Shown: positions 8,494 to 15,559 of the stretch, one piece after another
How positions within the stretch are numbered: position 1 is the first letter of the stretch
Layout: the number at the start of each line of letters is the position of its first letter
Source: Syntrophobacter sp. DG_60
GTDB taxonomy: Bacteria > Desulfobacterota > Desulfofervidia > Desulfofervidales > DG-60
DNA length: 18,228 nt
Assembly (NCBI GenBank): GCA_001304365.1
Contig: LJNA01000026.1
Coordinates: 1-18,228 of the forward strand
Direction of reading: 5' to 3'
Made by a program: the position numbers and the translations under genes
Notes under the pieces: model-generated
What the model was told of the DNA's origin: nothing
The model's input: only the letters and a program-made list of their open reading frames with translations
Database searches by the model: none

Positions 8494-8522
8494 AAATTCC
8501 CTCTAGGTAATACTTGACTATC

Positions 8523-9161
8523 TTACCAAAACCCGTGTTCTTTCAAGAATGCCTCATCTATTTTTTTCTTCTGCCAAGCAGAAAGCAATCTTAACACATA
8601 TTTTCCAATGATGTCTGTCTCAATATTTACCTTATCATTTACTTTACGTTGGCCTATAGTAGTGACCCTTGCAGTATAAGGAATGATATTTACTTCAAAG
8701 CCTTTCCCAAAGCACCGATTTATAGTAAGGCTAATGCCATCTATGGCAATTGAGCCCTTTTCCACTACATAAGGCATCCAATCATCTGGGATAGAAAATG
8801 TAAATATTATATTCTCACCCTTTTCGTTACGATCTGTTACTACCCCAATGGTGTCTACATGACCAGCGACCAAATGTCCGCCTATCCTATCCCCGAGGCG
8901 CAAGGATTGTTCTAGATTTACCTCTTGCCCTTGATTTATGTAGGAAAATGTAGTGCGGCTAAGCGTTTCTGGTGAGAGCTCTACACAAAATCCTTCCTTG
9001 CCCGTATCTATTACTGTAAGGCATATTCCACTTACAGCAATGCTATCTCCTATCTTTAAATCATTTAGTTGGAAAAGTGGCTTCAAACAAAGCTTCATCC
9101 CTTTTGCCCTTTTCTCAACCCTAATAACCTTGCTTTTTCCCTGTATTAATCCTGTAAACAT
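8523..9161 (-). CDS. ribE: Riboflavin synthase, alpha chain
   Basis: 212 residues, with the expected two tandem lumazine-binding barrels. The start MFTGLIQ is the family hallmark. The internal duplication shows in GDSIAVSGICLTV (38-50) against KGSIAIDGISLTI in the second half. GGHLVAGHVD (about 94-103) is also typical, as is the C-terminal NIETDIIGKYVLRLL. It dismutates two 6,7-dimethyl-8-ribityllumazines to riboflavin and the pyrimidinedione substrate of lumazine synthase. No other rib gene is next to it. No Shine-Dalgarno sequence precedes the ATG, and no FMN riboswitch signature was found upstream. A likely promoter lies 25-50 nt upstream. The symbol ribE is the enteric/general usage; some annotations use ribC or ribB. 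Confidence 0.95.
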   Translation of the reverse strand: MFTGLIQGKSKVIRVEKRAKGMKLCLKPLFQLNDLKIGDSIAVSGICLTVIDTGKEGFCVELSPETLSRTTFSYINQGQEVNLEQSLRLGDRIGGHLVAGHVDTIGVVTDRNEKGENIIFTFSIPDDWMPYVVEKGSIAIDGISLTINRCFGKGFEVNIIPYTARVTTIGQRKVNDKVNIETDIIGKYVLRLLSAWQKKKIDEAFLKEHGFW

Positions 9162-9182
9162 CTAGAAATTTTTTTAAGATTT

Positions 9183-9211
9183 ATTATACATTACCTAAGT
9201 TGAGTCAAGCC
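9183..9211 (-). promoter_or_regulatory. Probable promoter of ribE-acyP
   Basis: On the minus strand TTGACT is followed, after a short 14-nt spacer, by TATAAT; using the overlapping TAATAA as the -10 gives a 16-nt spacer. The transcript would begin about 20 nt before the ribE ATG. The TTGACT hexamer and AT-rich -10 are good matches, but the exact pairing is uncertain. Confidence 0.4.
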
Positions 9212-9478
9212 CTTTTTTTGTAATTACCTAAAAAGGTCCTCAACAAGGTGTTAACAAAGCTTGGGTGATAAATCTTCCTCACTTAATAAACGATCTCCTT
9301 AAGAATATTCTATCCACCCTCATATCCTTTACTGGACACCCTCTAACCCAAAAATTTCACTCCGTCAAATCGAACTTAACTGTGAAATTACTTATCAGCA
9401 TTATTAACAATTATTCTTTTGTTAATAACTATTCATTGATCTTAATATATAACTAGCAAATATTGAACCTTCTGCTTA

Positions 9479-9519
9479 CTCTCATACATAGGTACTTACT
9501 ATCTATGTCTTGCTGAGAG
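9479..9519 (-). terminator. Nested stem-loop downstream of the nitroreductase
   Basis: Outer arms CTCTCA (9479-9484) and TGAGAG (9514-9519) enclose inner arms ACATAG (9486-9491) and CTATGT (9503-9508). The element lies 25 nt past the nitroreductase stop. No T-run follows on the minus strand, so it is not a canonical intrinsic terminator; it may be a 3' stabilising or weak termination structure. Confidence 0.3.
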
Positions 9520-9543
9520 AATCTTAACTTTCTTTAAAATTCC

Positions 9544-10041
9544 TTATCTATTCCCATACCTTTCTTGATAGGTGCAATCTTTTATTGATTTCCTCCAGGA
9601 AGTAGGGCTCTCTGCTGGATATCCTACGGGAATTACTGTAATTACCTCATAGTTATCAGGAATCTTTAGGACATCCCTTACCATTTTCTCGTTATATTTT
9701 GTATCCACCCAGCATGAGCCCAACCCCAATGAGTGGATCTCTAAAAGCATATTCATCACAGCTATGCTACCATCCATTATCACACAACTGCTTGATTTAT
9801 TTGACAATACACATATAGCTACTGGGGCATCTGCAATAAATTCTGACCAAGGTGAGATCTCAGATAATTGCTCCCTTGTCTCTTTTTCTCTTATAACTAT
9901 GAATTCACATGGCTCACAATGATTTGAACTAGGGGCCCATATCCCTGCCTCTATTATCTTATTTATTAATTCAATAGGAACATCCTTGTCCTCATACCTC
10001 CTTATACTCCTTCTGCCTTTAATAACCTCTAAAAGGTCCAT
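9544..10041 (-). CDS. Nitroreductase family FMN oxidoreductase
   Basis: 165 residues, a short member of the nitroreductase fold. The N-terminal KGRRSIRRYED (8-18) is the FMN phosphate-binding arginine/serine motif, followed by IIEAGIWAPSSNHCEPCEFIVI, the APS(S)xNxQP-like block. The C-terminal half has LGLGSCWVDT and VITVIPVGYPAE, which normally close the flavin site. It probably reduces an unidentified cytoplasmic substrate with NAD(P)H. Several cysteines (47, 50 region, 77, 85) are unusually frequent but form no recognised cluster. The ATG has GGGAGGT upstream. It diverges from the endonuclease III-like gene across a perfect dyad (10106-10131), suggesting local regulation of one or both genes. 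Confidence 0.85.
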   Translation of the reverse strand: MDLLEVIKGRRSIRRYEDKDVPIELINKIIEAGIWAPSSNHCEPCEFIVIREKETREQLSEISPWSEFIADAPVAICVLSNKSSSCVIMDGSIAVMNMLLEIHSLGLGSCWVDTKYNEKMVRDVLKIPDNYEVITVIPVGYPAESPTSWRKSIKDCTYQERYGNR

Positions 10042-10105
10042 TGTCTTACCTCCCTTAAGACTCTAAAAAAAACAAAATAAATTTAAAATGATTATTTCCT
10101 TTATG

Positions 10106-10131
10106 TGCAAAATTGTGTAAACAATTTTGCA
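10106..10131. promoter_or_regulatory. Perfect 11-bp dyad in the divergent nitroreductase / endonuclease III-like promoter region
   Basis: TGCAAAATTGT (10106-10116) and ACAATTTTGCA (10121-10131) are exact reverse complements separated by GTAA. The dyad lies between two divergent starts and next to the AT-rich TATATTATAC (from ~10140) that could be the -10 of the plus-strand gene. This is the form expected of an operator for a homodimeric repressor. Confidence 0.45.
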
Positions 10132-10170
10132 AGTAACTATATATTATACTTTTTCTGTTTTGAATAGAAG

Positions 10171-10800
10171 ATGAAGAACTCTAAAGTCTCTATAATAAAA
10201 CAAAGGCTTTCATCCATTCTTACTTATTCTCAGCAGTTGGGCTTAGATTTGGAAAGGGAAGAGGATAGATTTAAATGGTTTCTGGCATCAATTTTGTTTT
10301 CTAAAAGGATTTCTTCAAAGATAGCAGAAAGGACTTACAGAGATTTTGAGAAAGAGAAGATATTGACTCCAGAAGCCATTATTAATGCTGGATATGATAA
10401 GGTGGTACAAGTGCTGGATGCAGGTGGGTATGTCCGCTATGATTTCTCCACGGCCTCAAACCTGCTTAATATGGCAGAAAAATTAAAGGAAGAGTACGGT
10501 TCTTTAGAGAATCTCTATGATCAAGCTAAAGATAGTAAAGACCTTGAAAAAAAGCTTACCGAGTTTAAAGGGGTAGGCCCAACTACACTAAATATATTTT
10601 TACGTGAGCTTAAGTGGGTTTGGGGAAAGGCAAATCCACCAATTTCTCCATTGGCTAAGCAGGTTATGGCAAGACTTGACTTAGGAGAGGAGGCCTTAAA
10701 TGAACCCTCCTTAGAATCCCACTTGGTGAGGATAAATTTAGAATTTTGTAAAAAGAAAAGGTGCTCTGTTTGTCCTCTAGATGAGATATGCAAAAAGTAG
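10171..10800 (+). CDS. Endonuclease III-like HhH-GPD protein with 4Cys cluster; catalytic residues altered
   Basis: 209 residues. The fold follows endonuclease III: an alpha-helical N-terminal part, a helix-hairpin-helix FKGVGPTTLNIFLREL (132-147), and a C-terminal Fe-S loop with Cys193, Cys198, Cys201 and Cys207 (CKKKRCSVCPLDEIC). Two things are unusual. The catalytic Lys of GVGRKTA is Thr138 here (GVGPTT), and the VDTH aspartate region reads ISPLAKQV, with Ser159 at the Asp position. Cluster spacing is C-x4-C-x2-C-x5-C rather than C-x6-C-x2-C-x5-C. So it probably binds DNA, but its glycosylase/AP-lyase chemistry is uncertain. The start is the first ATG in frame with only a weak purine-rich stretch upstream. 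It stands alone, divergent from the nitroreductase and convergent with msbA. Confidence 0.8.
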   Translation: MKNSKVSIIKQRLSSILTYSQQLGLDLEREEDRFKWFLASILFSKRISSKIAERTYRDFEKEKILTPEAIINAGYDKVVQVLDAGGYVRYDFSTASNLLNMAEKLKEEYGSLENLYDQAKDSKDLEKKLTEFKGVGPTTLNIFLRELKWVWGKANPPISPLAKQVMARLDLGEEALNEPSLESHLVRINLEFCKKKRCSVCPLDEICKK

Positions 10801-10827
10801 CAACTGTCCATCATTTTCTATTTACCT

Positions 10828-10920
10828 TTACCGCAGAGAACGCAAAGATCACAGAGCACAAAAGTAAAGCATTTTTAAAATTCTTATTTTTCTCTGCGTT
10901 CTCTGCGCACTCTGCGGTGA
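10828..10920. repeat. Imperfect 29-bp inverted repeat (CCGCAGAG family)
   Basis: The left arm 10828-10856 and right arm 10892-10920 pair at 23 of 29 positions, around a 35-nt AT-rich middle. Each arm itself contains repeated CGCAGAG-like units (CCGCAGAGAACGC...; the other strand of CTCTGCGTTCTCTGCG). It fills the space between two convergent genes. It is probably a dispersed palindromic element that can also act as a 3'-end structure for both transcripts. Confidence 0.75.
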
Positions 10921-10945
10921 ACGATTACAAAAAGTAAAAAAGACA

Positions 10946-12694
10946 TTAAAGCTCAGCGTATTTCTTTTTTTCCTCGTCCTTAAATTGCATTTCATAAAGC
11001 CTTCTGTATAAACCGCCTCTGGCTAGCAATAATTCATGGCAACCCTGTTCTACAATATGTCCATCACTTACTACTACAATCTTATCTGCCCGATGGATAG
11101 TAGAGAGACGGTGGGCAATGATTAAGGCAGTACGGCCTTTAAGCAGATTTTCTAAGGCCTTTTGAACTATCCTCTCTGATTCTGTATCTAAAAAGGAAGT
11201 GGCCTCATCCAGTATAAGAATAGGGGCATTCTTTAAAATGGCCCTAGCAATGCAAATTCGTTGCTGTTCACCACCAGAAAGCCTGACCCCTCTTTCACCA
11301 AGTATGGTATCAAATCCCTGTGGTATCTTTTCAATAAAATCTAGGGCATAGGCTGCTTCAGCCGCAGCTATTAGTGCCTCCTCTGTACAATCAGGACAGC
11401 CATAGCAAATATTGTCTCTTACAGTGCCATTAAATAAGATTGTATCTTGAGTGACTAAGGCAACCTGGCCACGCAGGGATTTTAGGCCTACTTCCCTAAT
11501 ATCATGGCCATCTATTAAAATATTCCCTTTTTCCACCTCATAGAATCTGGGCAATAAATTCACAATGGTGGTCTTCCCTGCCCCGCTAGGGCCTACCAAG
11601 GCAACTACCTCACCTGCATGGATGGTGAGATTTACACCCTTTAGCACCCATGACTCATTGGTTTCATATCTAAAATAGACATGCCTGTATTCAATTTTAT
11701 TGGAAAAATCTAGTAATTCTTTAATGCCTTTTTCCTTTTGCTCAGGGATTTGGTCTAATATATCAAACACACGGATAGCAGCAGCTACTCCCTGTTGAAT
11801 AATATTATTGATAGTACTTAGGCGTTTAATGGGACGATAGAGCATAAACATAGCCGCCAAAAAGGAGAAGAAATTGCCAGGTGTAGAAACCCCATTGATT
11901 ACCTGATAGCCACCATACCAGATGACAAAGGCTGCGCCCATCCCGCCTAAGAGTTCCATAAGCGGTGAACTTATAGTGCTTATGCCTATGGCCCTCATGT
12001 ACCACCGGAAAAGGCGATTGTTGCTTTCCTCAAATCGTGCCTTTTCATGCCCTTCCATGCCAAATGCCTTAACGATTCTAGTCCCGGTAAAGGTCTCCTG
12101 CATTAAAGAGGAAAGTTCACCCATGGTCTCTTGACTGGAGGTACTGATGCGACGCAAGCGACGGCCAATTTTTATAATAGGGCTAATGGCTAGTGGAAAT
12201 ACTACCATAGTAATAAGGGCCAATTTAAAATCGCGTAAAAATATCACTATTGTAAGCCCCATTATAGTAAACGCATCGCACAAGGCACCTGTTACTGCCC
12301 CTGAAACGGCCTCTTGAATAAGGTTTACATCGTTAATGATGCGGCTCATTAAGATGCCTGTGTGCTGTTTATGAAAATAGGAAAGGGGAAGGTCTATGAT
12401 ATGGGCATATAATTTTCCGCGTAAATTGGTTACAATCCTTTGACCTACATAATTCATTAAATAGGTTTGAAGATAAAAGAAGATGCCCTTAATGGCATAG
12501 AGGACTAAGATGGCCAGTGGAAGCAATTTAAGCATCCTCAGATTTTTTTCTAAAAATATCTTATCTAGTACAGGTTTCACTAAATAGGCTGAGCCGGCGG
12601 TGGTCAAGGCCACTACCAGCATACAAAACATGGCAAAGATAAGAAGATGGAAGTGAGGTTTAACCCAATCTAAGATGCGTTTATAGATATGCAT
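10946..12694 (-). CDS. msbA: Lipid A export ABC transporter, ATP-binding/permease protein (MsbA-like)
   Basis: 582 residues, the standard half-transporter length. The N-terminal ~315 residues are the six-helix membrane domain (first helix about 17-36). The nucleotide-binding domain has Walker A GPSGAGKTT (368-376), Q-loop VTQDTILF, signature LSGGEQQR (472-479), Walker B ILILDE (492-497) and His528 (AHR). It would flip lipid A-core across the inner membrane as a homodimer. It begins 9 nt after lpxB, the usual lpxB-msbA arrangement, which is why I favour MsbA over a multidrug exporter of the same family. The start has only a short AGAGA upstream, so coupling with lpxB translation is likely. Confidence 0.92.
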   Translation of the reverse strand: MHIYKRILDWVKPHFHLLIFAMFCMLVVALTTAGSAYLVKPVLDKIFLEKNLRMLKLLPLAILVLYAIKGIFFYLQTYLMNYVGQRIVTNLRGKLYAHIIDLPLSYFHKQHTGILMSRIINDVNLIQEAVSGAVTGALCDAFTIMGLTIVIFLRDFKLALITMVVFPLAISPIIKIGRRLRRISTSSQETMGELSSLMQETFTGTRIVKAFGMEGHEKARFEESNNRLFRWYMRAIGISTISSPLMELLGGMGAAFVIWYGGYQVINGVSTPGNFFSFLAAMFMLYRPIKRLSTINNIIQQGVAAAIRVFDILDQIPEQKEKGIKELLDFSNKIEYRHVYFRYETNESWVLKGVNLTIHAGEVVALVGPSGAGKTTIVNLLPRFYEVEKGNILIDGHDIREVGLKSLRGQVALVTQDTILFNGTVRDNICYGCPDCTEEALIAAAEAAYALDFIEKIPQGFDTILGERGVRLSGGEQQRICIARAILKNAPILILDEATSFLDTESERIVQKALENLLKGRTALIIAHRLSTIHRADKIVVVSDGHIVEQGCHELLLARGGLYRRLYEMQFKDEEKKKYAEL

Positions 12695-12703
12695 TGTCTC
12701 TTT

Positions 12704-13846
12704 TTATATTTCTAAAATATTTTTTGCCAATTGGGCAACACGCTGGCTAGCACCAGGTGTGCCCAATCTTTTGCGCACTACTTTTAATGACTCTTTAATT
12801 TGCCTTAATTTTTCTGAATTTTCAAGGAGAGAAAAGGCTGCTTCTGCAACATTTTCTGGCCTTGCCTCATTTTGTAAAAATTCTGGGATAATCTTTTTCT
12901 CTGCTACCCAATTTACCAGCCCAATATAAGGAATATCAACCAATCTTTTACCCAAAAAATAACTTAACACCGAAAGTCGATAAATAATAATAAAAGGTTT
13001 TAAAAGAATGGCCGCTTCTAAGGTAGCTGTACCTGAAGCTACTAGCAAAAACAAACACCTTCTCATAGCTTGATAATTATTTTCTTTTAACAGCGCTATT
13101 TTGGATAAGTCAAATTTCTTCTTTAGCCATTGTATATCAAGTGTAGGGGCAACAGGGAGAGCGAATCTTAAATCGGGTCTCTTTTGCCTCAAGATCTTAG
13201 AAGTTTCAATCATAATAGGTAAAATGCGTTTTACTTCACTCAGGCGACTGCCTGGCATAAGGCCAATTACCTGCCCGCCATCGCTATGCTCAGGCATTAG
13301 CAGGCGGGTAGGCTGTGAAACATTTTTTGGTTCAGGGATGATATCCAATAATGGGTGGCCAACAAAGTTTACCTTTACATTATATTTTTTATAAAATCGT
13401 TTCTCAAAAGGCAGAATTACCGCCATTTCATCTACTAAATTGGCAATCTTTTTAACGCGTGACCTTCGCCATGCCCAGACCTGTGGGCTAATATAATAAA
13501 GCACAGGTATACCATTTTCTTTTGCTATCTTTGCTATATGCAGATTAAAATCGGGATAATCAATAGGAATAAATAATGATGGTGGGGAGGTGTTAAATGT
13601 GGTCTTTATGCGTTTGCGGGCAAGCCAAATGTCTCTTAGATGCCCTATTACTTCAGTTATCCCTACTACAGAAAGCTTTTCAGTAGGGTAAATACTCTTT
13701 AAGCCTGCCCTTCTCATCCGTGGTCCACCAATACCTAGGATATCTACTTCAGGCATAAGGGACTTAAGGGCGTAAATAAGGTTTGCCCCATGCAAATCCC
13801 CCGAGGCCTCTCCAGCTATCATGAGAATATTTTTTTTCTCACGCAT
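12704..13846 (-). CDS. lpxB: Lipid-A-disaccharide synthase
   Basis: 380 residues, GT19 family. The N-terminus ILMIAGEASGDLHGANL (7-23) is the family signature. IDYPDFN (95-101) holds catalytic acidic residues, PQVWAWRRSR (121-130) and FVGHPLLD (161-168) are conserved, and GLMPGSRLSEV (195-205) and ASGTATLEAA (270-279) belong to the UDP-sugar half. It joins UDP-2,3-diacylglucosamine and lipid X into the lipid A disaccharide at the inner membrane. Residues ~178-194, just before GLMPGSR, are encoded by a palindromic repeat (13270-13312). There is no Shine-Dalgarno; a TATAAT-like box lies only 4 nt before the ATG, hinting at a leaderless mRNA or at non-canonical initiation. msbA follows. Confidence 0.95.
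   Translation of the reverse strand: MREKKNILMIAGEASGDLHGANLIYALKSLMPEVDILGIGGPRMRRAGLKSIYPTEKLSVVGITEVIGHLRDIWLARKRIKTTFNTSPPSLFIPIDYPDFNLHIAKIAKENGIPVLYYISPQVWAWRRSRVKKIANLVDEMAVILPFEKRFYKKYNVKVNFVGHPLLDIIPEPKNVSQPTRLLMPEHSDGGQVIGLMPGSRLSEVKRILPIMIETSKILRQKRPDLRFALPVAPTLDIQWLKKKFDLSKIALLKENNYQAMRRCLFLLVASGTATLEAAILLKPFIIIYRLSVLSYFLGKRLVDIPYIGLVNWVAEKKIIPEFLQNEARPENVAEAAFSLLENSEKLRQIKESLKVVRKRLGTPGASQRVAQLAKNILEI
13270..13312. repeat. Palindromic element inside the lpxB reading frame
   Basis: Arms CCTGCCCGCC (13270-13279) and GGCGGGTAGG (13303-13312) pair at 9 of 10 positions. A nested stem TGCT/AGCA (13287-13290 and 13299-13302) lies inside. It is GC-rich against an AT-rich gene. It stays in frame and encodes the linker between the two halves of LpxB. 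It resembles palindromic intergenic repeats, here apparently tolerated as protein sequence. Confidence 0.6.
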
Positions 13847-14096
13847 AAAAATTATAAAATACTTCCTTGCTGATATGAAATCTATCCCCTAAAAATGACA
13901 AATGACAAAGCTCAAATGTCAAATCAAGCCCAAAATCCAAATGACTAAAACAAAAATGACAAACAAAAAAAGAAAGTTTTGGCATTTAGGCATTTGGATT
14001 TCATTTGAAATTTGGATTTTGACATTTGTGCTTTAGGGTTTGCTATTCTCTCCATTATCTCTTAATCTCTATAAATCTTAATTTATCTTCTTTTAA
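13847..14096. repeat. Intergenic imperfect inverted repeat, AAATGACAAATG family (about 13890-14040)
   Basis: The left half is rich in AAATGACA / CAAATGTCAAA, and the right half carries the complements (GACATTTG, GGCATTT, ATTTGGATTT). Matching segments include AAAGCTCAAATGTCAAA (13907-13923) against AAAGCACAAATGTCAAA on the other strand (14018-14034). AATCCAAATG and TAAA units also pair. The 250-nt gap between the oxidoreductase and lpxB holds nothing else apart from a TATAAT-like box next to lpxB. It is probably a dispersed non-coding element. Confidence 0.65.
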
Positions 14097-15050
14097 TTAA
14101 GTCTTGTTCCATAAACTTTTTGATTCAAGTCGCTCCTTAATTTGTTCATTAATGGCCAATGCTACTTCCAAGACCCGAAATCCTGCTTCTCCAGATACCA
14201 CAGGGGGAACTCCCCCTTTTACCGCCTGTAGAAAAGCACTGATTTCCTGCTTTAATAGGTCTTCTTTAGGGAAACACAGGTGTTTGGTAGAAATAGAAAC
14301 CCCTTCTCTTTTAAAGATATTGAGCTCAGATTTTACATAATCCAAAGAAAAATAGGCATCTTCTTGGAATATGCGTATCTTTCGCATCTGTTTATCAGAA
14401 ATACGACTGGCTGTAAGATTGGCTACACAACCGTTTTTGAATTCAAGTCGTACATTGGCAATATCCACATTGGAAGAAACTACAGGTACCCCTACCGCCC
14501 TAATTTCCTGCAAGGGTGAGGGCACTGTAGCTAGAACAATATCTAAATCATGAATCATTAAATCCAGTACCACATCTACATCGGTTCCCCGTCCAGGAAA
14601 TGAGCTAAGCCTATGTGATTCAACAAATACAGGGTTTTTTAACTGCGAGAAAAGGGCCATTACTGCAGGATTAAATCGCTCTAAATGCCCTATTTGAAGT
14701 ATCACACCTTTCTCTTTGGCCAAGGCAATCAATTCTTCCGCCTCGTCTAAACTGGTAGCTATAGGCTTTTCCAAAAGCACATGGATGCCCCTTTTAAGGC
14801 ATGTCTTTGCCACTTCATAGTGCGCTACTGTGGGCACTACTACACTAACGGCCTCAATTTGCTCTAATAAAGGCCAAAGTTCGCTAAATGTTCTACATCC
14901 ATATCTTTTTGCCACCTCTTGAGCACGGGTGCTATTGATATCCATTACACCTACCAGTTCTGTCTCCTCTAAAGAGGCATACTTATCTGCATGGTATCTT
15001 CCTAAATAGCCTACACCAATTACACCTGTCCTGATATATTTTTTATGCAT
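14097..15050 (-). CDS. Gfo/Idh/MocA family NAD(P)-dependent sugar oxidoreductase
   Basis: 317 residues from the chosen ATG at 15050; an in-frame ATG at 15089 would add 13 residues but lies inside trmO. The chosen start is 7 nt after the trmO stop and closer to the Rossmann motif GVGYLG (12-17). Neither start has a clear ribosome site. EKP (94-96) gives the catalytic Lys95, GHLERFNP (121-128) and DLMIHDLD (163-170) with His167 complete the usual set. The substrate is not evident. Members of this family often sit beside lpxA/lpxI/lpxB in Gram-negative genomes, and GnnA, which makes the 3-keto intermediate for 2,3-diamino lipid A, belongs to it. That link is inference; no GnnB aminotransferase is seen here. 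Confidence 0.88.
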   Translation of the reverse strand: MHKKYIRTGVIGVGYLGRYHADKYASLEETELVGVMDINSTRAQEVAKRYGCRTFSELWPLLEQIEAVSVVVPTVAHYEVAKTCLKRGIHVLLEKPIATSLDEAEELIALAKEKGVILQIGHLERFNPAVMALFSQLKNPVFVESHRLSSFPGRGTDVDVVLDLMIHDLDIVLATVPSPLQEIRAVGVPVVSSNVDIANVRLEFKNGCVANLTASRISDKQMRKIRIFQEDAYFSLDYVKSELNIFKREGVSISTKHLCFPKEDLLKQEISAFLQAVKGGVPPVVSGEAGFRVLEVALAINEQIKERLESKSLWNKT

Positions 15051-15057
15051 AGGAAAC

Positions 15058-15543
15058 TTACTTTTTAACCCATTCTGGGACACGGGCATCGGGTATTGAG
15101 TCGTCTCTTGGAATATAAGGCTTTAGGTCAATAACTGGGGAGCCATCCAATGCATCAATTTTATCAATATGGATAATATTCCCATCAATTGATAATATCT
15201 TGCATATAGATATACCAATAAGATTGGGCCTTACTGGAGAACGAGTAGCAAACACACCTGTTAGGGGATTTCTTCGATCTCCCCTGGGATGAACTTGAAG
15301 AATATTTCTTTTTTCAGCAGTATCATTTTTATGAAACCAATAACATACTATTACATGGGAAAATTGATGTAATCCTAAAAGGGCATCCTCATACTTTTTA
15401 TAAATCTCAATAATAGTGGTGTGCTTTGTTTTTTTAATTACCCCGATGGAAAAAATTTGAAAATCCTTTGATATTGGAGAACTTAGAGCAATAGTTAATA
15501 AAAAGGGAGAAACAAGAATTGACAAAAGAAAAATTTTGGTCAA
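15058..15543 (-). CDS. trmO: TrmO/TsaA-like tRNA (t6A37) methyltransferase domain protein with hydrophobic N-terminus
   Basis: 161 residues from a TTG start at 15543, preceded by AGAAGAGAG. The TsaA fold begins near residue 28 (FQIFSIGVIKK). LLGLHQFSHVIVCYWFHKND (55-74), HPRGDRRNPLTGVFATRSPVRPN (85-107; GVFATRSPVRPN is diagnostic) and DGSPVIDLKPYIP follow. TrmO uses S-adenosylmethionine to methylate N6 of t6A37 in certain tRNAs in the cytoplasm. The first ~25 residues (KIFLLSILVSPFLLTIALSS) look like a signal peptide or membrane anchor, odd for a tRNA enzyme. There is no internal Met to start from. Either the N-terminus is real and the protein has another role, or a rare start further in is used. 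It precedes the oxidoreductase by 7 nt. Confidence 0.82.
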   Translation of the reverse strand: MTKIFLLSILVSPFLLTIALSSPISKDFQIFSIGVIKKTKHTTIIEIYKKYEDALLGLHQFSHVIVCYWFHKNDTAEKRNILQVHPRGDRRNPLTGVFATRSPVRPNLIGISICKILSIDGNIIHIDKIDALDGSPVIDLKPYIPRDDSIPDARVPEWVKK

Positions 15544-15559
15544 GTCTCTCTTCTTGTAA

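Larger units (their letters stand above)
9162..9543. other. 382-nt gene-free stretch between ribE and the nitroreductase
   Basis: Very AT-rich, with no convincing coding frame on either strand; the reading frames present are short and of simple composition. It holds the ribE promoter, a 9-bp inverted repeat (TATTAACAA at 9402-9410 with TTGTTAATA at 9419-9427) and a nested stem (9479-9519) just downstream of the nitroreductase. The 16 nt at 9382-9397 recur exactly at 16811-16826, the 3' end of the hypothetical gene there. That could be chance in AT-rich DNA or the trace of an old duplication. Confidence 0.5.

Noticed and set aside
9162..9300. FMN riboswitch in front of riboflavin synthase
   Set aside because: None of the conserved stem motifs of the RFN element is present in the leader, and the likely transcription start leaves only about 20 nt.
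9382..9397. 16-nt sequence identical to 16811-16826
   Set aside because: Similarity does not extend on either side; AT-rich chance match is the simpler explanation.
10828..10920. CRISPR array
   Set aside because: The repeated units are inverted arms of one palindrome, not regularly spaced direct repeats with unique spacers.
15087..15089. Upstream ATG of the Gfo/Idh oxidoreductase
   Set aside because: It lies within trmO, lacks a ribosome site and adds 13 residues not expected before the Rossmann motif; the ATG at 15050 is preferred but not proven.
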